A stretch of 64,000 nucleotides of DNA from contig NZ_QDKG01000003.1 in NCBI RefSeq assembly GCF_003076635.1, positions 248,001 through 312,000 of the forward strand, written 5' to 3'. The notes beneath the pieces were generated by a model, which searched no databases, was not told where the DNA came from, and was given only the letters and a program-made list of their open reading frames with translations. Numbering within the stretch: position 1 is the first letter of the stretch; each line of letters opens with the position of its first letter. The position numbers were made by a program, and so were the translations under genes. This DNA is from Sphingobacterium corticibacter (GTDB lineage Bacteria; Bacteroidota; Bacteroidia; Sphingobacteriales; Sphingobacteriaceae). Shown here piece by piece: positions 58,890 through 64,000 of this stretch.

Positions 58890-60098
58890 TTAATCAACCA
58901 ATTTGCCAAGCGCCTCTTTGATACGGCGTAATGCTTCGCGTAAACTATCATCCGACGCCGCGTACGACAAGCGGATGTAATTGTTATTACCAAAAGAATC
59001 ACCGCCAACAGTCGCGACATGACCTACATTTAATAGATACAAAGCCAAATCTGCCGAATCCTTAATCACATTGCCATTCGCATCTTTCTTGCCAAAGAAT
59101 GAACTGATCTCTGGGAAGAAGTAAAAAGCGCCTTCTGGCAAGTTGGTTTTCACACCTGGGATATCTTGCAATAGATCGTATACTAATTGACGACGACGTG
59201 CAAAAGCTTCTTTCATCTCGTTCACGCTATCCAAGCCTTGTTCGTAAGCCATGATACCCGCACGTTGTGCGATCGAGCATGTTCCCGAAGTCGTTTGTCC
59301 TTGTAGTTTATCATTGGCTGCCGCAATTTCCTTGCTAGCCGCGATATATCCTAAACGCCATCCCGTCATCGCAAAAGCTTTCGAGAAACCATTCACGATA
59401 ATCACGCGATCTTTGATCGCATCGAATTGCGCGATAGAAGCATGTGCAGTTCCAAAGTTGATGTGCTCATAGATCTCATCCGAGATAATGAAGATATTTG
59501 GATGTTTTTCAAAAACTTTCGCCAAAGCTGCTAACTCGTCCTGACTGTATACCGAACCTGTTGGATTACAAGGGGAGGAGAACATAAACAACTTGGTGTT
59601 TGGCGTAATCGCCGCTTCCAACTGCGCTGGCGTAATTTTGAAATCAGACTCAATCTCGGTATTGATAAAGACGGATTTACCTTCTGCCAAAGTCACCATT
59701 TCGGAATAAGAAACCCAATATGGCGTAGGGATGATCACCTCATCACCTGGATTGATCAACGTTAGGATCACATTAGACAATGATTGTTTCGCACCGGTAG
59801 ACACGACAATCTGTGAGATATCGTAATCCAAATTATTTTCCTTCTTCAGCTTCTCTACAATAGCTTGGCGAAGATCCGGATAGCCCGGTACGGGCGAATA
59901 ACGGGTAAAGTTTTCATCCAATGCCTTCTTTGCGGCTTCCTTCACGTGCTCCGGCGTATTGAAGTCCGGTTCACCCACGCTAAGACTGATCACATTGATT
60001 CCTTGTGATGCTAATTCACGACCTAATTTGGTCATTTTTAAGGTTGCTGACTCAGATAAATTATTTATCCTGTCTGATAGAAATGAAGTTGTACTCAT
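58890..60098 (-). CDS. Pyridoxal phosphate-dependent aminotransferase (aspartate aminotransferase class I)
   Basis: 402 residues. Start MSTTSFLSDRINNLSESATLKMTKLGRELASQG fits the family. Class I/II fold marks: LSVGEPDFNTPEHV, STGAKQSLSNVILTLINPGDEVIIPTPYWVSY, FSSPCNPTGSVYS, ISDEIYEHI, the PLP-lysine segment VNGFSKAFAMTGWRLGYIA, and a late NNYIRLSYA with the carboxylate-binding arginine. Transfers the amino group of aspartate or related amino acids to 2-oxoglutarate in the cytosol; bacterial members of this type may also act on prephenate. A TATATTTG element lies so close to the ATG that transcripts may be leaderless. Confidence 0.93.
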   Translation of the reverse strand: MSTTSFLSDRINNLSESATLKMTKLGRELASQGINVISLSVGEPDFNTPEHVKEAAKKALDENFTRYSPVPGYPDLRQAIVEKLKKENNLDYDISQIVVSTGAKQSLSNVILTLINPGDEVIIPTPYWVSYSEMVTLAEGKSVFINTEIESDFKITPAQLEAAITPNTKLFMFSSPCNPTGSVYSQDELAALAKVFEKHPNIFIISDEIYEHINFGTAHASIAQFDAIKDRVIIVNGFSKAFAMTGWRLGYIAASKEIAAANDKLQGQTTSGTCSIAQRAGIMAYEQGLDSVNEMKEAFARRRQLVYDLLQDIPGVKTNLPEGAFYFFPEISSFFGKKDANGNVIKDSADLALYLLNVGHVATVGGDSFGNNNYIRLSYAASDDSLREALRRIKEALGKLVD

Positions 60099-60105
60099 GG
60101 TATTA

Positions 60106-60113
60106 CAAATATA
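60106..60113 (-). promoter_or_regulatory. Candidate -7 element right before the aminotransferase start
   Basis: TATATTTG on the minus strand ends 7 bases before the ATG at 60098. Transcription starting the usual few bases downstream would give a leaderless mRNA. No TTG -33 element at the correct distance, so support is partial. Confidence 0.3.
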
Positions 60114-60165
60114 TTACATAGTTTGCAGTATAAGGCCGACTTCCTTACAAATTTGTCATAATTAC

Positions 60166-60173
60166 TATATTTG
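60166..60173 (+). promoter_or_regulatory. Candidate -7 promoter element for the SBF-like symporter
   Basis: TATATTTG, a perfect TAnnTTTG match, lies 20 bases before the ATG at 60194. The perfect palindrome ACAAATTTGT at 60147-60156 lies just upstream and contains a TTG, but too close to serve as -33. Confidence 0.5.
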
Positions 60174-60193
60174 CCCTCCAACGCAAAAACAAC

Positions 60194-61183
60194 ATGAAAT
60201 TAAAATTCGATCCCTTTATATTATTTCTATTTCTTTCCATCCTGATTGCTTATATATTCCCCGATTTGGTGCTGATACAAGAAGGACAGTTGGTAGAAAC
60301 GGCCACCTCGGTAGGTGTAGCTTTGATATTCTTCTTTTACGGATTGAAACTAAGCTTCCAAAAAATCAAAGACGGCTTACAAAATTGGCGGTTGCATGTG
60401 GCCGTGCAGAGCTACACATTTTTACTATTTCCATTACTAGTATTGGCTTTCCGCCCACTGGTGCAGACAGCCTTACAGGAGCAATTTTGGCTTTCTTTCT
60501 TTTTCTTAGCAGCCTTGCCATCTACTGTTTCTTCTTCGGTGGTGATGGTGTCCATTGCCAAAGGCAACATTCCAGCCGCGATCTTTAATGCCAGTATCTC
60601 CGGACTTATCGGCGTGATCGTAACGCCGCTGTGGATGCAACTGTTTCTGGATTTTGGAGAGGTCGAAGTACTTGGAGATGTTTATTTAGGCTTGTTCAAA
60701 GAGATTATCCTTCCTGTTGTACTAGGTTTATTTTTACAACGTTTTCTTGGCGCTTGGGCTGCCAAATACAACAAAACACTTTCTAATTTCGACAAAGCGG
60801 TTATCTTACTTATTGTCTACAGTAGCTTTGCGGAATCTTTTGTTAGTGGTATTTTCGACACCATTGATAGCACGTATCTCCTTGCTGTCTTCGGCGGGAC
60901 GGTTTGTTTATTCTTTGCGATCTGGTTTATGGTGGATATGATTAACAAGAAAGTGTTGAAGTTCAATCGGGCAGATCGTATTACGGCATTGTTTTGTGGT
61001 TCCAAAAAATCCTTAACCCATGGCAGCGTATTTGGAAAGTTTTTGTTTGTCAACAGTACTTCTGCGGGTTTGTATTTCCTACCGCTGATGATTTTCCATG
61101 CTTTTCAGATTTTGGTGGTCACCATTATCGCGCAGCGCTACCACAAGCAGGCAGAAGAAAGCGATGCTACTACGCTACACTAA
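60194..61183 (+). CDS. Bile acid:sodium symporter-like protein (SBF-like, YfeH type)
   Basis: 329 residues with about ten TM segments and little soluble sequence. Family marks: KFDPFILFLFLSILIAYIFPDL, ATSVGVALIFFFYGLKLSFQKIKDGLQNWRLHVAVQSYTFLLFP, FFLAALPSTVSSSVVMVSIAKGNIPAAIFNASISGLIGVIVTPLW and, near the end, ALFCGSKKSLTHGSVFGKFLF. This matches the SBF-like (YfeH) branch of the BASS superfamily, inner membrane symporters of organic anions; the real substrate is not known. Its stop codon lies in the loop of a hairpin whose left arm is in the last codons. Confidence 0.92.
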   Translation: MKLKFDPFILFLFLSILIAYIFPDLVLIQEGQLVETATSVGVALIFFFYGLKLSFQKIKDGLQNWRLHVAVQSYTFLLFPLLVLAFRPLVQTALQEQFWLSFFFLAALPSTVSSSVVMVSIAKGNIPAAIFNASISGLIGVIVTPLWMQLFLDFGEVEVLGDVYLGLFKEIILPVVLGLFLQRFLGAWAAKYNKTLSNFDKAVILLIVYSSFAESFVSGIFDTIDSTYLLAVFGGTVCLFFAIWFMVDMINKKVLKFNRADRITALFCGSKKSLTHGSVFGKFLFVNSTSAGLYFLPLMIFHAFQILVVTIIAQRYHKQAEESDATTLH

Positions 61184-61200
61184 GTAATAGCATCGCTTTC
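61157..61200. terminator. 13-bp perfect hairpin around the symporter stop codon
   Basis: GAAAGCGATGCTA (61157-61169) and TAGCATCGCTTTC (61188-61200) are exact reverse complements; the 18-base loop contains the TAA (61181-61183). It sits at the convergent junction with the DUF4397 gene (ends 61215). No T-run. Same arrangement as 49013-49058. Confidence 0.7.
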
Positions 61201-61214
61201 GGACTTCTTCAAGA

Positions 61215-61883
61215 TTAATTAGAAGCCAATCGTAATGGATTAGCTGTATTTCCCTGCGTCCCTAGTAAGATTAATGTTCTATGAAAGCCTGCTCTGAGAT
61301 CTATATTTTGCGAAGTAGCTAAAACATTCCCAGACTGGTCACGCACGGAATAGGTATAACTTCCTGCTTTTACTGGTACAAAGATCTGGCTTTCAGCAAC
61401 AGAAGTTGCCGTTTCTTGACTACGGGGCGCAATATCTTCGATGACCTCATCGCCTTGATAGATTTGTACGCTTCCCACATTATTCGCCAAGTGAAGTAAG
61501 CGTACAGCCGCCGCAGCACCTAAATCTTGAAGTACGGAATCTTTCGTAAGAATTACTTTAGGCGCAGCTGCCGTACCAAAGGCAAAGCTAGAATAATAGG
61601 TATAAGGCTCGATTTTGAAAGTCGTGTCGACTAGATTCTGAGCTGCTGCACCCCTAAATGAAAATTGTCGATTTCCAATAGCAATATCGAAGCTTCTTGC
61701 TGTGGAATAATCGCCTGTATGAAAATTGTTACGATCCAATGCAAAAGTAAGGCGCGGCTCCTCGGTATAGGCGTTAATGACATTCAGCACCGCGAATGGT
61801 TGGCTGACATTATTGTCTTTCAAACAGCTACCGAACAGTACAATAATGAATAATATGAGTAGTGGATTGTGTATTTTTTTCAT
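61215..61883 (-). CDS. DUF4397 domain lipoprotein
   Basis: 222 residues from the ATG at 61883 (frame open four codons more). Type II signal peptide with lipobox FGSC. The mature part follows the DUF4397 pattern of two Ig-like repeats: FAVLNVINAYTEEPRLTFALDRN, YTYYSSFAFGTAAAPKVILTKDS, AAVRLLHLANNVGSVQIYQGDEVIE, and a closing FVPVKAGSYTYSVRDQSGNVL with LRAGFHRTLILLG. These envelope lipoproteins are common in Bacteroidota and of unknown function. It is convergent with the symporter gene. Confidence 0.87.
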   Translation of the reverse strand: MKKIHNPLLILFIIVLFGSCLKDNNVSQPFAVLNVINAYTEEPRLTFALDRNNFHTGDYSTARSFDIAIGNRQFSFRGAAAQNLVDTTFKIEPYTYYSSFAFGTAAAPKVILTKDSVLQDLGAAAAVRLLHLANNVGSVQIYQGDEVIEDIAPRSQETATSVAESQIFVPVKAGSYTYSVRDQSGNVLATSQNIDLRAGFHRTLILLGTQGNTANPLRLASN

Positions 61884-62118
61884 ATCAGCGTACATTTTGA
61901 TGCTTATTTTATTTTTTCAGTTGCTAAGTGAACGCTTTACCAATTACAGATGCTACATAACAGTCTCGAAATTTTTATCTGACATATAGTTGCATCTTCG
62001 GGTATGGTACAGCACATCATGTGGAAGTCATATAAAGTATTTTCAGCATACGGGTAAACTAATTCAAATAAAATTCCGTTATCTTAGGGCATAGACCATT
62101 TAATAAAGCCATCAAACT

Positions 62119-62622
62119 ATGACATCAATAAAAAATGAATTGACAGGTTCATGGAAGTTGCTATCTTATATTGAGATATCCACCAATGGTGCTGATTCAT
62201 TTTTCCCACTTGGAAATAACCCAAACGGCATACTAATTTATGCTGCGGATGGGTATATGTCTGTGCAGATATCTGGTACAGATGATAAAGATGAATCTTT
62301 ATTAGAAGATAGTGTCAAATACTCCAACATCAACTATCGCAATTTTCTTTTTTTTAGCGGATCATACTATATAGACAATCGGCAAGCCACCGTGATTCAC
62401 GATGTCATTACTTCCGTCACACCAGCACTGATCGGCAAAACGGTGGAACGTGACGTCACTTTCGAAGCTGATATTTTATATTTAAAGTCTACCAGACCCA
62501 TTTTATCCAACGGAAAAATGGTGAATAGCTACATGACATGGCAGCGAATGGACAAGCCAGATCTCAGCCATCGGAAAGATCGACTCGCCGATAGAACTAG
62601 TCACAAAATCAGTATCCTCTAG
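62119..62622 (+). CDS. Lipocalin-like domain protein (Lipocalin_5)
   Basis: 167 residues, no signal peptide. The start NELTGSWKLLSYIEISTNG, then PNGILIYAADGYMSVQISG, FFSGSYYIDNRQATVIHDVITSVTPALIGKTVERDVTFE and a final YMTWQRM match the lipocalin-like (Lipocalin_5) family of small cytosolic beta-barrel proteins, in which the opening GxWxL is typical. Ligand unknown. It stands alone, 88 bases before the PurF-like gene, which has its own promoter. Confidence 0.87.
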   Translation: MTSIKNELTGSWKLLSYIEISTNGADSFFPLGNNPNGILIYAADGYMSVQISGTDDKDESLLEDSVKYSNINYRNFLFFSGSYYIDNRQATVIHDVITSVTPALIGKTVERDVTFEADILYLKSTRPILSNGKMVNSYMTWQRMDKPDLSHRKDRLADRTSHKISIL

Positions 62623-62656
62623 TCTCAACTTTATTCCCGTGGTTTTACGCATTTTG

Positions 62657-62691
62657 TTTGCAGGATTATGTACAATAATTCTGTACCTTTG
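62657..62691 (+). promoter_or_regulatory. Bacteroidota sigma-A promoter of the PurF-like gene
   Basis: TTTG at 62657-62660 (-33 element) and TACCTTTG at 62684-62691 (-7, TAnnTTTG) with a 23-base spacer, within the 17-23 range known for this phylum. The start codon follows 19 bases after the -7 element. The best complete promoter in the window. Confidence 0.7.
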
Positions 62692-62709
62692 TCACTTCTA
62701 AAAGGAACT

Positions 62710-64000
62710 ATGAGTGACGCAATAAAACACGAGTGCGGAATTGCCATGATCCGCTTATTAAAACCCCTCTCTTACTACCAAGAAAAGTATGGAACGCCCT
62801 ATTATGGCATCAACAAACTGTATCTTTTGATGGAGAAACAGCATAATAGAGGTCAGGATGGAGCAGGAATAGCGACGATTAAGTTTGATGTAAAACCGGG
62901 TAACCGTTACATCTCACGATACAGAGCGATGGGATCTACCGCAGTAGCAGATATTTTTGAATATGTGCAAAAGAAATTTGCCGCAGTAAACAAAGCTTAC
63001 CCTGAGCAATCCAAAGACCCACAATGGCTGAAGGACAATGTGAGTTTTACAGGAGAAGTATTGTTAGGGCACCTTCGCTACGGTACACACGGCAAAAATA
63101 GTATCGAGAGCTGTCATCCTTTTCTTCGGCAGAACAACTGGATGACCAGAAACTTGGTGTTAGCCGGTAACTTCAACATGACCAACGTAGATGAGCTACT
63201 CCAACAGCTTTACGATCTGGGTCAGCACCCGAAAGAGCAGGCCGATACGGTAACTGTTTTAGAAAAAATTGGTCATTTCTTAGATGAAGAAAATCAAGAA
63301 TTATTCGATCAGGCCAAGCGCGACGGTTTTTCGAATATCGAAATAAGTGGACAGATTGGTAAAAACTTGGATGTTTCCAAAATTTTGACCCGCTCAGCCA
63401 AGACGTGGGATGGTGGCTATACCATTGCTGGTATTTTCGGTCATGGAGATGCTTTTGTGATGCGCGATCCGGCAGGAATTCGTCCAGCGTTTTATTACCA
63501 GGATGAAGAGGTACTAGTAGTGGCTTCGGAGCGTCCAGTCATTCAGACGGCGTTCAATATTCCATTGGGAAGTGTGCAAGAAATCAAACCGGGATATGCC
63601 TTGATCGCCAAAAAAGATGGCACGATCACGCAAGAAATGTTCCGCGAACCAGCCGTTCAGAAGTCTTGTTCATTTGAACGCATCTATTTCTCTCGTGGGT
63701 CGGATGCTGATATCTACAAAGAACGTAAAGCTTTAGGTAAATTGCTTTGTCCGCAGGTACTCAACGCCGTACAGCATGATATCAAGAATACCGTATTTAG
63801 TTTTATTCCTAATACGGCAGAAGTATCCTACTACGGGATGATGGAAGGCGTGCAAGAATACGTACGCAGACATCAGAAAGAAGTACTGTTGCAACGTGCT
63901 GATAAAATCTCGGACAAGGAATTGGACGATATGTTGAGCATTCAGCCTCGCTTTGAGAAATTGAATGTGAAAGATGCAAAATTGCGGACTTTCATTACAC
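62710..64000 (+). CDS. Amidophosphoribosyltransferase-like protein (PurF family), 5' part
   Basis: The gene runs off the window: 430 codons from the ATG at 62710, which has AAAAGGAAC just before it. The N terminus MSDAIKHECGIAMIRLL puts the class II glutaminase nucleophile at Cys9, so a short propeptide is removed or tolerated. The glutaminase part continues with KQHNRGQDGAGIATI, LLGHLRYGTHG, SCHPFL and LAGNFNMTN; then DGGYTIAGIFGHGDAFVMRDPAGIRPAFYY and the start of the phosphoribosyltransferase part with ERIYFSRGSDADIYKERKALG. It resembles the long PurF-like proteins of Bacteroidota. Expected to make 5-phosphoribosylamine from PRPP and glutamine; paralogous roles are possible. Confidence 0.9.
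   Translation, partial: MSDAIKHECGIAMIRLLKPLSYYQEKYGTPYYGINKLYLLMEKQHNRGQDGAGIATIKFDVKPGNRYISRYRAMGSTAVADIFEYVQKKFAAVNKAYPEQSKDPQWLKDNVSFTGEVLLGHLRYGTHGKNSIESCHPFLRQNNWMTRNLVLAGNFNMTNVDELLQQLYDLGQHPKEQADTVTVLEKIGHFLDEENQELFDQAKRDGFSNIEISGQIGKNLDVSKILTRSAKTWDGGYTIAGIFGHGDAFVMRDPAGIRPAFYYQDEEVLVVASERPVIQTAFNIPLGSVQEIKPGYALIAKKDGTITQEMFREPAVQKSCSFERIYFSRGSDADIYKERKALGKLLCPQVLNAVQHDIKNTVFSFIPNTAEVSYYGMMEGVQEYVRRHQKEVLLQRADKISDKELDDMLSIQPRFEKLNVKDAKLRTFIT

Noticed and set aside
59959..60588. 209-codon plus-strand frame spanning the aminotransferase start and symporter
   Set aside because: Overlaps two well-supported genes and has no recognisable domain.
1..64000. CRISPR arrays, insertion sequences, prophage, tRNA or rRNA genes
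   Set aside because: I found no regular repeats, transposase motifs, phage genes or cloverleaf-like sequences on reading; short tRNA-like structures may have escaped notice.

Overview
The window is a chromosomal segment of a Bacteroidota bacterium, most likely Sphingobacteriaceae (Sphingobacterium-like). I infer this from two complete SusC/SusD pairs, many lipoproteins with Bacteroidota-type lipoboxes, DUF2490, DUF3823 and DUF4397 proteins, the TAnnTTTG form of the -7 promoter element, and weak or absent Shine-Dalgarno sites. I saw no rRNA, tRNA, CRISPR array, insertion sequence or prophage.

Layout. 1-336: 5' end of a GH32 fructan hydrolase gene. 735-3960: a family 2A encapsulin shell gene, a cysteine desulfurase with a long N-terminal cargo extension, and a small DUF4395 membrane protein, together a predicted sulfur-storing nanocompartment operon. 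3993-11092 (minus strand): two secreted alpha/beta hydrolases, a VOC protein, a transglutaminase-like unknown, an MGH1-type glycosidase lipoprotein, a DUF2490 protein and a CitMHS citrate transporter. 11277-21949: a membrane-anchored unknown followed by a SusC/SusD pair, a thioredoxin-M14 carboxypeptidase fusion and an S9 peptidase, which reads as a peptide-uptake locus. 21964-34691: a polysaccharide utilisation locus with a divergent transmembrane kelch/winged-helix regulator, a GH76 alpha-mannanase, SusC/SusD, a DUF3823 protein and an unclassified TIM-barrel glycosidase-like protein, closed by a clear terminator.

34821-36762: a small lipoprotein, an AAA ATPase and a VOC protein. 36791-42528 (minus strand): a tightly overlapping operon with myo-inositol-1-phosphate synthase, nucleotidyltransferase, ATP-grasp, CDP-alcohol phosphatidyltransferase, flippase-like protein and HAD phosphatase, predicted to make an inositol lipid. 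42818-47389: a damage-tolerance cassette with a second DnaE, DinB and a divergent XRE regulator. 47414-52198: porin, small lipoprotein, PA0069-family radical SAM protein and polyphosphate kinase. 53067-58769: an RND efflux adaptor and a 1520-residue permease fused to its outer membrane factor through an internal lipobox. 58890-64000: aspartate-type aminotransferase, SBF-like symporter, DUF4397 lipoprotein, lipocalin-like protein and the start of a PurF-like amidophosphoribosyltransferase.

The observations most worth following are the encapsulin operon, the RND-OMF polyprotein-like fusion, the thioredoxin-M14 fusion, the inositol-lipid operon with an unassigned ATP-grasp enzyme, and an exact 16-base palindromic box shared by the dinB/XRE intergenic region and the radical SAM gene. 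Database searches were not possible; family calls rest on motifs and on remembered family sequences.
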